A DNA stretch of 64,000 bases from Spinactinospora alkalitolerans (GTDB lineage Bacteria; Actinomycetota; Actinomycetes; Streptosporangiales; Streptosporangiaceae). Location: NCBI RefSeq assembly GCF_013408795.1, contig NZ_JACCCC010000001.1:124001-188000 (forward strand). Reading direction: 5' to 3'. The notes under the pieces are model-generated. The model worked only from the letters and a program-made list of their open reading frames with translations. It was not told the DNA's origin and made no database searches. Below are positions 19,119 through 29,853 of the stretch, piece after piece. Made by a program: the position numbers and the translations under genes. Within the stretch, counting starts at the first letter, position 1. The number at the start of each line of letters is the position of its first letter.

Positions 19119-19421
19119 GTGGCGTTCATCCAGACGGTGCTGCACGCGCTGCTCCTCGGGTTCGACGTCACCGGAGCGCTCGGCGGGGGACCCTGGTCGG
19201 CATCGCTGACCCTCCTCGCCCTCGTCGCCGTCGGCGCGGCACTCGCCCTGATGGCGGTGCGCGGATGCGTCGCCCCGCCCTTCTCCGACGGGGATGCCCG
19301 GGTCCGCCGGAACGCCATGCGGCGAAGGGCCGGACGCGGTTTCGCCGTCGTCTCCCGCGATCCCGACGCGCCGGGCAAGACCCGGCCGCGTGCGCCGGGA
19401 GCGGCCCCGGTGGCCGCGTAA
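19119..19421 (+). CDS. DUF6412-type small membrane protein
   Basis: 100 aa. One or two hydrophobic helices (TVLHALLLGFDVTGALGG at 5-22 and LTLLALVAVGAALALMAV at 29-46), then a basic tail (RRNAMRRRAGRGFAVVSRDP). This family lies immediately upstream of YidC-like insertase genes in actinobacteria, as here (gap 102 bp), so a role as partner of the insertase is plausible but unproven. The GTG at 19119 is chosen because GGGAGG precedes it; an ATG at 19041 would place the start only 4 nt after repeat copy B. Confidence 0.75.
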   Translation: MAFIQTVLHALLLGFDVTGALGGGPWSASLTLLALVAVGAALALMAVRGCVAPPFSDGDARVRRNAMRRRAGRGFAVVSRDPDAPGKTRPRAPGAAPVAA

Positions 19422-19523
19422 CCCGGCGCGCACTCCCGCCTCCCGCGTCTCTCTTCCGCGCGTCCCGTGCGCGGCCGCCTCGCCTGCGTCCGTTCTTCCC
19501 ACCAGACGAGGGGCCTCTTCCGC

Positions 19524-20252
19524 ATGTACACGTTTCCCCCGATCGCGGCCGCGATCGGCATCGCCTACACCATCGTCGCGGCGCTGACCGCCGCGTTCAC
19601 CCCGCTGATCGGCGCCTCGGCCGCGGCCGTCGCCGTCGTCTGCCTGACCGTCATCGTCCGCCTCCTCGTGCTACCGCTCAGCTACGCGCAGGTCCGCGGC
19701 GAGAAGGCGCGGTCGCGGCTCTTCCCGAAGCTCCAGGAGTTGCAGAAGCGGCACGCAAAGAACCCGGAGCGGCTCAGGACCGAAATGACGAAGCTCTACG
19801 CCGACGAGGGAACGTCGCCGCTCGCCGGATGCCTGCCGATGCTGGCGCAGGCCCCGGTGTTCGCCGTCCTGTACGGCCTGTTCGTCACGGCCGAGGTCGC
19901 CGGAGCCCCCAACGCGCTGCTGACGCACACGCTCGGCGGGGTCCCGCTGGGCTGGACGCTCGGCGACGCGCTCGCGGTCGGCGGGCCGGGGGCCTGGGTC
20001 TTCGCCGCGCTACTGACCCTGATCGCCGCGGTGGCGTGGGCGTCGCGGCGCTGGCTCACGCTGCCGGCGCTCGCGCAGAACGCGGTCGCCGACCGACCGG
20101 CCGCGCCCGGGATGTCGGTGATGTCGTACCTGCCGTTCGCGACGGTGCTGTTCGCCGCCTTCGTCCCGTTGGCCGCAGGGCTCTACCTGGCCACGAGCGC
20201 CGCCTGGACGGTCGCCGAACGGACGGCGCTGCGCCACGTCATCGGGATGTGA
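19524..20252 (+). CDS. YidC/Oxa1-family membrane insertase (accessory paralogue)
   Basis: About 242 aa with five hydrophobic segments. Central family signature: RLLVLPLSYAQVRGEKARSR, then LFPKLQELQKRHAKNPERLR and GCLPMLAQAPVFAVLYGLF, which is the conserved cytosolic hairpin plus the TM2/TM3 core. It lacks the long N-terminal periplasmic domain and the C-terminal tail of the housekeeping YidC that is encoded near oriC, so it is probably a specialised second insertase. It follows DUF6412 and was probably co-transcribed. ATG at 19524 has GAGGGG 11 nt upstream. Confidence 0.85.
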   Translation: MYTFPPIAAAIGIAYTIVAALTAAFTPLIGASAAAVAVVCLTVIVRLLVLPLSYAQVRGEKARSRLFPKLQELQKRHAKNPERLRTEMTKLYADEGTSPLAGCLPMLAQAPVFAVLYGLFVTAEVAGAPNALLTHTLGGVPLGWTLGDALAVGGPGAWVFAALLTLIAAVAWASRRWLTLPALAQNAVADRPAAPGMSVMSYLPFATVLFAAFVPLAAGLYLATSAAWTVAERTALRHVIGM

Positions 20253-20276
20253 GGCCCCTCGCGGTCGGCCTGCTCC

Positions 20277-20918
20277 CTACATCGGCAGGTTCACGCAGGC
20301 CAGGCGGTCACCGGCCTGGCCTGCCATCCCCGGCTCCGTCATGGTGTGCTCGGTGTGGATCACCACCGAGTTCGCCTCGTCGGAGCGCGGCTCCCAGTTC
20401 ACCGTCGCATCGCTGGTCGCGTTGCCCTCGGCATCGGTGGTGAAGTCCAGCCACACCTCGTTGTCGGGGTTGGCGTACTCGGGGTTGGTCGAGGGCTGCT
20501 CCGGGTCGACCTCGTCCTGGTAGTGCGGTCCGGAGTCGTCGGGCTGCTCCCCGCACGGCTCGGTGTGCACGTGCGCACCGTACTCCCGGTCCGGTTCCAG
20601 GCCCGAGACCTGGAGCCGGAACGTCGTCGAGTCGTCGCCCTCGTTGCTGACGGAGACGTCGACCTGCGCCCCTTCGGGAACGGCCTCGTCGTAGGTGACG
20701 GCCGTGACTCCCTCCTCGTAGGGCTGGAAGGTGGCGCTGACCTCGGGAGAGGCCGTGGGGCTGTCCGCCGTGGCCGGCTCGTCGCCCTGCTGGAACGGGT
20801 CCTCCTGCATTTCGGGGGACTCCTCCTGCTCCTCCTCCATGGGGGTCGGGGCCCCTCCGCAGCCCGCGAGCAGCAGGGCGGACAGGGACAGTGCGGTGAC
20901 GGCTCGGTTCGTGCGCAC
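20277..20918 (-). CDS. SodC-like (Cu/Zn superoxide dismutase family) lipoprotein
   Basis: About 213 aa. Lipobox LLLAGC near residue 20, an acidic linker (residues 25-60), then a SodC-type beta-barrel: copper ligands AHVHTEPCG and SGPHYQD, and the C-terminal VVIHTEH with GDRLACVNL. The region that normally supplies two further Zn histidines after GPHY has none (it reads NPEYANPDNEVWLDF). This suggests a Cu-only enzyme, as in mycobacterial SodC, or a non-enzymatic relative. The start is GTG at 20918 with GGAGA 8 nt upstream. Convergent with the insertase gene. Confidence 0.8.
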   Translation of the reverse strand: MRTNRAVTALSLSALLLAGCGGAPTPMEEEQEESPEMQEDPFQQGDEPATADSPTASPEVSATFQPYEEGVTAVTYDEAVPEGAQVDVSVSNEGDDSTTFRLQVSGLEPDREYGAHVHTEPCGEQPDDSGPHYQDEVDPEQPSTNPEYANPDNEVWLDFTTDAEGNATSDATVNWEPRSDEANSVVIHTEHTMTEPGMAGQAGDRLACVNLPM

Positions 20919-21201
20919 GGTGCGGTCTCCAAGGCTGTTCGGACGTCCTGACTCTCTCGCCGGGGTCGCTACCGAAAGCGCACTCGATTTAACGTCGAAT
21001 CGGTCGCACGTGCACGGCGCGGAAGACGCGGACGCGGTCACGCGTGCGCGGCGGGCGCCCCGACGGCGTCGATTCCGGTTCGGTCACGCCCCCATCGCGC
21101 CGGCCGTCTCCGGCGGCCGTGCGCGTTCGACCGGCGCCGGGCCCACTCCCACCCGACGCCATTGCCGCGCCTCTCCCGTCGTATCGGGGTCGTCGAACGC
21201 C

Positions 21202-21573
21202 TCAGCCCGCCTGCTTCTTGGCCTCCAGCGCCTCCATGGCGATGACGGCGGCGGCCACGGTGCCGTGCACCGGGACCTGGCGGTGCAGGCCGACCAGCCG
21301 CACGACCTTGGTGACCCTTTCGTTCGGTGCGGCGATCGCCAGGCTGCCGCCGTGCTCCTTGACGGCGCGGTAGGCGTTGATGACTGCGTTGAGACCGCTG
21401 GAATCCATGAAGTCGAGGTTCGACAGGTCGAGGATCAGCCACGGTCCGTGGGCGTCGATGGCGGTCAGGACATGCTCTTGGAGGTCGGCAGCGGTCGCGA
21501 TGTCGAGTTCGCCCTCGACCTGAACGATCACGCTGTGGTTCTCGACCCGGGTGCTCAGCCCAAGCCTGTGCAC
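21202..21573 (-). CDS. STAS-domain anti-sigma factor antagonist
   Basis: About 123 aa, a single STAS domain of the SpoIIAA/RsbV/BldG type. The phosphorylatable serine lies in DLSNLDFMDSSGLNAVINAY (about residue 58). Unphosphorylated, such proteins free a sigma factor from its anti-sigma kinase. No kinase or sigma-factor gene is adjacent, so the partner lies elsewhere. Start: GTG at 21573, 7 nt after GGGAGG; another GTG at 21579 is too close to it. Confidence 0.88.
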   Translation of the reverse strand: MHRLGLSTRVENHSVIVQVEGELDIATAADLQEHVLTAIDAHGPWLILDLSNLDFMDSSGLNAVINAYRAVKEHGGSLAIAAPNERVTKVVRLVGLHRQVPVHGTVAAAVIAMEALEAKKQAG

Positions 21574-21903
21574 GTTCACTCCTCCCAGCCCCACGTGAGT
21601 TTTGAGGGGTCCCCTTGTAACCATAAGGCAGCGGCGGGATCCGGGATTTCGCCGGCGCGGTCGCTCCCGCGCCGCCGCGGCCGGGACCGGACAGGGCGTG
21701 CGTTCGCCCGGCCGGACCGCTGCGACTCCCGATCCCGTTGGCTCCCGTAAGGCTCTGACCACACACGGTATTAGGCGAACGGGCGCTCGGGAATGCCGAT
21801 CAGCCAGATATTTTCTCCCAGACGGGCCATTTCAGACGTGGAGCCGATGTGGTCTGCTGCACATTGGACGGCCGACGGTCCGAATGGGCGGACCCGGCCC
21901 GCT
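21574..21903. other. Intergenic region upstream of the STAS gene
   Basis: 330 bp between the STAS start and the meaB stop, both minus strand. I see no gene and no clear promoter pair in it; the promoter of the STAS gene should lie here. Confidence 0.4.
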
Positions 21904-22980
21904 TCAGCCCCCGGAGGCGCGCGTCGCCCCGGTGCCCTCCGCTTCCCCGCCGTCCCCCGCGGCCCCGCGGCCCCCGCCGTCCGCGCCGCCGTGCGTGAAG
22001 GCCGACAGCAGCCGCTCGGCGGCGAGGGTGGCGGTGAGCTCGCCGGAGCGGACCGCGGCCTCCGTCCCGGGTGTCCGCTCGCGGACACCGGGGTGGCGGT
22101 GCAGCCGGTCCATCAGGCGGTCGCGCACCTGCGCCCACATCCAGTCGACCTGCTGGCGGCTGCGCAGGTCCGCGAGCTCGCCGGCCTCCTCCAGCGCGGC
22201 GCGGTGCGCGGTCACCTGGGACCACACCTCGTCCAGACCGGCGCCGGTGAGCCCGCTGCAAGTCAGCACCTGCGGCGTCCAGGAGGGGCCGGTCGGCTGC
22301 AGCAGGCGCAGCGCCCGGGCCAGCTCGCGGGCCGCCTTGCGCGCGTCGGCCTCGTAGGGGCCGTCGGCCTTGTTGACCGCGACCACGTCGACGAGCTCCA
22401 GCACGCCCTTCTTGATGCCCTGAAGCTGGTCGCCGGTGCGGGCCAGCGTCAGGAACAGGAAGCAGTCGACCATGTTGGCGACCGCGACCTCGGACTGGCC
22501 CACCCCGACCGTCTCCACGAGCACGACGTCGAAGCCCGCCGCCTCCATCAGGATCATCGTCTCGCGGGTGGCGCGGGCGACCCCGCCCAGCGTCCCGGCC
22601 GTGGGAGAGGGCCGCACGAAGGCGGCGGGATCGGCCGACAGCCGCGCCATCCGCGTCTTGTCGCCGAGGATGCTGCCGCCGCTGCGGGTGGAGGAGGGGT
22701 CGACGGCGAGCACCGCCACCCGGTGCCCCCGCCCGGTCAGCCGGGTCCCGAGCGCGTCGATGAACGTCGACTTGCCGACGCCGGGGACGCCCGTGACGCC
22801 CACCCGGTGCGATTCGCCGCCGTGCGGGAGCAGCCGCACCAGCAGCTCCTGCGCCAGCTCGGCGTGGTCGGCGCGGCGCGACTCCACCAGGGTGATCGCC
22901 CGGGCCAGTGTGGGCCGATGCCCGGCGAGGACGCCTTCGGCGTAGGCGTCGATGTCGATCGTCTTGCCCATGTCCCCCAT
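21904..22980 (-). CDS. meaB: MeaB-type GTPase chaperone of methylmalonyl-CoA mutase
   Basis: G3E GTPase that gates cobalamin delivery to, and protects, methylmalonyl-CoA mutase. 358 aa. G1 [12 protein letters not shown] (about residue 60), switch regions with [21 protein letters not shown]3 [10 protein letters not shown], and G4 VNKADG. A helical dimerisation arm follows, then a low-complexity Gly/Ala/Glu tail of about 40 residues that is not part of the family core. Starts 18 bp after mutB ends. ATG at 22980 or 22971. Third gene of mutA-mutB-meaB. Confidence 0.96.
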   Translation of the reverse strand: MGDMGKTIDIDAYAEGVLAGHRPTLARAITLVESRRADHAELAQELLVRLLPHGGESHRVGVTGVPGVGKSTFIDALGTRLTGRGHRVAVLAVDPSSTRSGGSILGDKTRMARLSADPAAFVRPSPTAGTLGGVARATRETMILMEAAGFDVVLVETVGVGQSEVAVANMVDCFLFLTLARTGDQLQGIKKGVLELVDVVAVNKADGPYEADARKAARELARALRLLQPTGPSWTPQVLTCSGLTGAGLDEVWSQVTAHRAALEEAGELADLRSRQQVDWMWAQVRDRLMDRLHRHPGVRERTPGTEAAVRSGELTATLAAERLLSAFTHGGADGGGRGAAGDGGEAEGTGATRASGG

Positions 22981-22998
22981 CTCGTCGCCGGGCGCGGG

Positions 22999-25226
<2,228 letters not shown>

Positions 25227-25230
<4 letters not shown>

Positions 25231-27107
25231 CGCGCCACCCCCAGGGAGTCGCTGAGTTCTTCCAGCAGGGAAAGTGCGTCGCAGCCGGTGGAGACGTAGT
25301 CGTCCACGGCCGGGTACTCCGCCGGTTCCCCGGCGAGCAGGACGTGCTCGGCGCCGGCCTCCTTCAGCGCGGCCGCGGCGGCAGCGGCCTGCTCGGTGTA
25401 GACCCGGTCGCTGGAGCAGATGCAGGCGATGCGGGCCCCGCTCTCGGTGAAGCGTTCGGCGACCTCGCCGGGGCCGGAGGTCGCGCCCGCCGGCACCGGT
25501 TCGATGCCGCCGGCCTGGAACAGGTTCGAGGCGAAGGCGGCGCGGGCGGTGTGCGCGGCGATGGGGCCGAGCGTGGCCAGGAAGACCCGGGGCCGCGCGC
25601 CGGTGGCGGCCAGATGGGCGTCGGAGCGGTCGCGCAGCGCCTCGTAGTCCTCGGCGTAGCGGCGGCGGGGCAGCGCGTTCGGGGCGGCCGGAGCGGTCGG
25701 CGCGCCGGGGCGGGGCGCGCGCTCCAGCGTCGGCTCGGCGAGATGGGGGAACTCGCTGACGCCGGTCAGCGCCTGGCGGCGGTGCGCGAGGTCGTCCCTG
25801 CGCCGCTGCCAGACCTCGTCGATCCGCCCGGCGACCAGTCCCGAGGCCAGCGCGTCGGCGATGCCGCCCGCGGCCTCCAGCTCCTGGAGGAACGCCCAGC
25901 CCGCGGCGTGCAGGTCGGCGGTCAGCCGCTCGACGTAGAAGGAGCCGCCCGCCGGGTCGATGACCCGGGCCACGTGCGACTCCTCCAGCAGCAGCGACTG
26001 GGTGTTGCGGGCGATGCGGCGGGCCAGGCCGTCGGGCAGGCCGAGCGCGGAGTCGAACGGGCGCACGGTGACCGCGTCGGCGCCGCCCGCACCCGCGGAG
26101 AAGCAGGCCAGCGTCGTGCGCAGGATGTTCACGTAGGGGTCGCGGCGGGTCATCATGGCCGCCGAGGTCACGGCGTGCTGGCGCATGGCCCGCTGCTCGG
26201 GGGGCAGCCCGCACACCTCGGTGACCCGGTTCCACATGGTGCGGGCCGCGCGCAGCTTGGCGATGGTGAGGAACTGGTCGGCGGTCGCGGCGTAGCGGAA
26301 CTCCAGCCGCGCGGCGGCGTCGGCCGCGTCCATCCCCGCCTCGGTGAGGGCGCGCAGGTAGGCCACTGCGGCGGCCATCGACGCGCCCAGCTCCTGGGCC
26401 TCGGACCCGCCGGCGTCGTGGTAGGGGGTCGCGTCGACGGTGATGGTGCGCAGCCCCGGGTAACGGGCGGCGTAGGAGGCGGCCAGCCGCGCCGCCGGGG
26501 CCGGGTCGGCGCGTTCGCCGGTGCGGGCGGCCAGGGTGATCGGGTCGAAGCCGAGGTTGCCCGACACCGCACTCGCCGCCACGCCGTCCGCGGCGCAGGC
26601 GGCCAGCAGCGCCTCGGCCGCCGCCTCGTGGTCGGCCCCGGCCTCCAGGACGACCGGCGCGAGGTCCAGGTGGACATCGGTGAGGGCCTCGCCGATCCGG
26701 TCGACGGGCAGGCCGTCCCCTCCGGCGGTCAGCCAGATCGAGTCGGCGCCGTTCTCCAGATCGGCCAGGATCGCCCGGCGCGCCGAGGCCGCATCGGGGT
26801 CGTCGTGCGGCTGGCGCACGTCCCACCCTCCGGCCACGGCCCCCTGCGGCCGGCCGCCCCTGGTGAACGGGGCGAGTCCGGGGAAGCCGGAGTCGAGCCC
26901 CTCGTCGGTGTAGAGCGGCCTGATCGGGAAGCCGTCGTAGGTGGTGGTGGTCAGCAGATCCTCGGGCGCGGCGGCCCCGTCGGCGTCGACGCCGCTCTTG
27001 CGCAGCACCCCGGCCACGAGCTCACGCCACTGCGCCCGGCTCGCCTCGGGGAACTCCTCGCCCAGCGTCAGCCCCGCTTCCGAGGCCTGGTCATCCGGAA
27101 CCCTCAT
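25227..27107 (-). CDS. mutA: Methylmalonyl-CoA mutase small subunit
   Basis: Non-catalytic partner of MutB. 626 aa. It keeps the barrel fold ([39 protein letters not shown]) but the C-terminal cobalamin domain has lost the DXHXXG motif (the region reads [20 protein letters not shown]), as is normal for this subunit. No ribosome site precedes the ATG at 27107; instead TACCAT lies 7 nt before it, suggesting a leaderless mRNA for the whole operon. The pathway feeds propionyl-CoA into succinyl-CoA or runs in reverse to make polyketide extender units. Confidence 0.95.
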
Positions 27108-27196
27108 AATCCGGATGGTAGAGACTCGGCCTCAAACCGTGCTTCATCGGGGTACGCGAAATGTGATCTGTGCCGCATGACGGTACAGGATTCCGG

Positions 27197-28654
27197 TCAT
27201 CCGCTGGGGGACGGAGTCGAGGTCGGGGCGGGGGTCGGCGGGTTCTCGGGGGCGAAGACGAAGCGCTGGCGGTCCTGGACGACCATGGCGTGGCCGTCGG
27301 CGGTGCGGGCCTCCACGTAGCCGGCCGGATCGTCGGAGACGACGTCCTTGGTCCCGGCCTCCAGGACGACCTGGGAATCGCCGTCGACGCCCCGGGAGTC
27401 GCCGTAGACGTAGCCGTCCAGGGCGAAGGAGGGGGAGATGGCGCGCTCGGTGTCGTCGTCGAACCGCCAGCGGATCTCCCCGGCCACCAGGTCCACGGCG
27501 ATCATCGGGGTCGTGCCGCTGCCCTGGGGCAGCAGGAGCGTGTGCGTGGCCGCGTCGTGCACGGTCCCGGGGACGAGGGCCGCGGCGAACGCGTCGCCGG
27601 GGTTGGCGCCCGGTTCGGCCAGGGACCACAGCACCTCGCCGCTGCGCAGGTCGTGCAGCGACAGCGTCGAGGGATCCTCGGGCAGCCCCCAGCGGACCAG
27701 GACGGTCTTGCGGAGGGACTCCTCTGCGGGGCTCGGCGAAGCGGTCCCGCCGTCGCCGGACTCCGCCTCCTCCTGCTCCTCGTCCCGCTCCTCCTCGCCG
27801 AGCGGCAGCTCGTAGAAGCCGACCGGCCGCGGCTGCGGGCGGGACACGGCCCCGTCCCCGGCGACGCCGAGATCGTCACCGGTCGTGCTCCACAGGAGTT
27901 CGCCGTCGGCACCGGCGTCGCGCGCCTGGAGCAGGCCCGCGCCGTCGTCGAGAAGGACCACGTCGCCGCGCGCGCCGACCGGGGCGCCCATGCGGTCGGG
28001 GTCGGGATCGGCCTCCGCGTCGGCCTCCTCGCTCTCCTCGCTCTCCTCGCCCTCCTCCGGTTCCTCCTGGGGCTCCGGCCGGTCGAACGCGTAGCTCCAC
28101 GCGGTGCCGCCGCCGGGGTCGGAGACGGTGAACTCCCCGTGCGGCTCGTCGGCGCTCCAGCCCTCGGGCCGCCGCACCACCCAGCCGTTGACGTAGACCT
28201 CGCGCGGATCGGAGCCGCTCCAGACCTCCTCGCCGGTGTCGTCGACGACCGTGTGCGCCGAGCCCTCGCTCAGCTCGAACACGGCCGTGCCGTCGCCGTC
28301 GGAGGTGAACCGCCCGACGTGCCGGTCGCCCTCCCACAGCGCCTCGCCGCTCGCCGCGTCCTGCAGGAGGTGACGCTCCTCGCTGTTGGAACTGATCAGG
28401 AACGCGTCCCCGAGGCCCTGGATGCGCACTCCCATGGGATCGTCGACGATGTCGGGACCGCCGGCCTCGGGACCGTGCAGGAACCGGACGGGATCGCCCG
28501 CGAGCCCCGGCGGCGCCTCCCCGGAGTAGGCGGTGGGAATGGGCCGCGGCGACTCCTCCGGCGGTTCGGGAGGAGGATCCCCGGTGCAGGCCACGGCGCC
28601 GAGCAGCAGCCCGAACGCGGTGGCCGGCACCAATGGGGCCCGCCAGGTACGCAT
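27197..28654 (-). CDS. PQQ-like beta-propeller lipoprotein
   Basis: 485 aa. Signal sequence with cysteine at residue 23 (LLLGAVACTGD), a relaxed lipobox. Several propeller-like blades of the form ATHTLLLPQG / GEIRWRF / GYVYGDSRG and SGEALWEGD / TGEEVWSG suggest an outer-surface binding protein similar to PQQ-dependent or BamB-like propellers. Two acidic low-complexity loops (about residues 193-225 and 290-320, runs of E, S and D) interrupt the blades. It ends in a P/S/T-rich tail. Ligand unknown. Transcribed alone. Confidence 0.75.
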   Translation of the reverse strand: MRTWRAPLVPATAFGLLLGAVACTGDPPPEPPEESPRPIPTAYSGEAPPGLAGDPVRFLHGPEAGGPDIVDDPMGVRIQGLGDAFLISSNSEERHLLQDAASGEALWEGDRHVGRFTSDGDGTAVFELSEGSAHTVVDDTGEEVWSGSDPREVYVNGWVVRRPEGWSADEPHGEFTVSDPGGGTAWSYAFDRPEPQEEPEEGEESEESEEADAEADPDPDRMGAPVGARGDVVLLDDGAGLLQARDAGADGELLWSTTGDDLGVAGDGAVSRPQPRPVGFYELPLGEEERDEEQEEAESGDGGTASPSPAEESLRKTVLVRWGLPEDPSTLSLHDLRSGEVLWSLAEPGANPGDAFAAALVPGTVHDAATHTLLLPQGSGTTPMIAVDLVAGEIRWRFDDDTERAISPSFALDGYVYGDSRGVDGDSQVVLEAGTKDVVSDDPAGYVEARTADGHAMVVQDRQRFVFAPENPPTPAPTSTPSPSG

Positions 28655-28849
28655 GGCCGCTCACTCCCTATGACGACGACGTGTAGGGAGATCCTAGAAC
28701 GGCCGCCCCGCCGCCGACACGCCCACGTCCGGCTCACTGCCGGAGGCGCGCCGGCCGACCCCCGGGTGTCCGGAAGGCACCGGTCGACGCTCGGCCAACG
28801 GGACGTCCGGCAGCGGGAGCCGTGGAGCACCGTGGCCGGGGACGGCCGT

Positions 28850-29036
28850 ATGAGCATCCACGAAACCGAACTCCGCTCCCTGGAGGGCGCGCCGACCGAG
28901 CTGCCGTCCGACAGTGTTGACGCTGATCGTGAACGTGGCGTCCGAATGCGGCCTGACATCGCAGTACGCGGGGCTGGAACGCCTCGCCGGAGGACCCGCG
29001 CTCACCGGCATCATCGGGACCGACCTTCCCCGCTGA
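28850..29036 (+). pseudogene. Glutathione peroxidase remnant with frameshift
   Basis: ATG at 28850 opens a frame reading MSIHETELRSLEGAPTELPS, the N-terminus of bacterial glutathione peroxidases. From 28914, in the next frame, the sequence continues VLTLIVNVASECGLTSQYAG then LERLA, the active-site Cys segment of the same family. The few residues expected between the two (YRGK-like) are missing, so a short out-of-frame deletion occurred near 28910. The second frame stops at 29036; the remaining two-thirds of the protein is gone. Confidence 0.75.
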
Positions 29037-29081
29037 TCGGACCGGGCGCACCGTCCCGCCCCCACCTGTGCAGAACCCCGG

Positions 29082-29702
29082 CTACGGTTCGACCTCGATC
29101 GTGGTGCTGCCCTGGACCTCGCACAGGGCGTGCCCGCCGGTCAACTCGGCCAGCCACGCCTCGAACCCGGGGAGGTCGGCCTCCTCGATCGCGACGTCGA
29201 TGTGCACGTCGGCCTCGTAGCGGACGCCGAGCACGCGGTGGCTCGAAACGCGCAGCTCACTCTCCAGCCTGCCCGCCCGCAGGTAGTCCGCGACCACCGC
29301 GACGACCGGCAGCGTGCGTCGCTCCAGCACGCCGGACGCGTCGACCGCGGCCGACACCGCGTTGCCGTAGGCCCGGATCAGCCCGCCCGCGCCGAGCTTG
29401 ACGCCGCCGAAGTAGCGGGTGACCACCGCGACGGCGTCGGTGATCCCGCGATGCCGCAGCACCTCCAGCATCGGCACCCCCGCGGTGCCGGAGGGCTCGC
29501 CGTCGTCGCTGGAGCGCTGGATCCGGCCGTCGTCGCCGAGCACGTAGGCGGTGCAGTTGTGCGCGGCGTTCCAGTGCAGCCTGCGCCGCTCCGCGATGAA
29601 CGCGCGCGCCTCGTCCTCGTCGCCCACCCGCGCCAGCGCGCAGATGAATCGGGATCTTCTGATCTCGATCTCGTGCTCGCCGCCGCGTCGAATCGTCCTC
29701 AT
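29082..29702 (-). CDS. IMPACT/YigZ-family protein
   Basis: About 206 aa, normal length. The N-terminal UPF0029 (Impact) domain contains RSRFICALARVGDEDEA, HNCTAYVLGD, DDGEPSGTAGVPML, YFGGVKLGAGGLIRAYG; the C-terminal DUF1949 ferredoxin-like domain follows. Its bacterial role is poorly known (translation-linked in the eukaryotic homologue). I start at the ATG at 29702, which matches the family; a longer frame to 29879 runs through the upstream terminator. TACGAT 10 nt before the ATG and no ribosome site suggest a leaderless transcript. Confidence 0.9.
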   Translation of the reverse strand: MRTIRRGGEHEIEIRRSRFICALARVGDEDEARAFIAERRRLHWNAAHNCTAYVLGDDGRIQRSSDDGEPSGTAGVPMLEVLRHRGITDAVAVVTRYFGGVKLGAGGLIRAYGNAVSAAVDASGVLERRTLPVVAVVADYLRAGRLESELRVSSHRVLGVRYEADVHIDVAIEEADLPGFEAWLAELTGGHALCEVQGSTTIEVEP

Positions 29703-29745
29703 CGCCGATCCGATCGTAGACGCCGCGCGGTCGCGGCGGGAACGC

Positions 29746-29792
29746 GCGGTCTCCCCCGGCGCTCTGGGAAGGAGGTCGCCGGGGGAGACCGC
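29746..29792 (-). terminator. Terminator downstream of the SLC13 gene
   Basis: Perfect 16-bp stem GCGGTCTCCCCCGGCG / CGCCGGGGGAGACCGC with a 15-nt loop, 62 bp after the SLC13 stop codon and 44 bp before the YigZ start. Confidence 0.75.
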
Positions 29793-29853
29793 CGCATCGG
29801 CGGGGCGGGTCAGGAGTCCGTCTGCTCGGCTTACGCGCACGGAAGGGCGTTTC

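Noticed and set aside
28694-29065. Minus-strand gene in the 28.7-29.1 kb gap
   Set aside because: The plus strand carries the recognisable glutathione peroxidase motifs; the minus frame has no motif.
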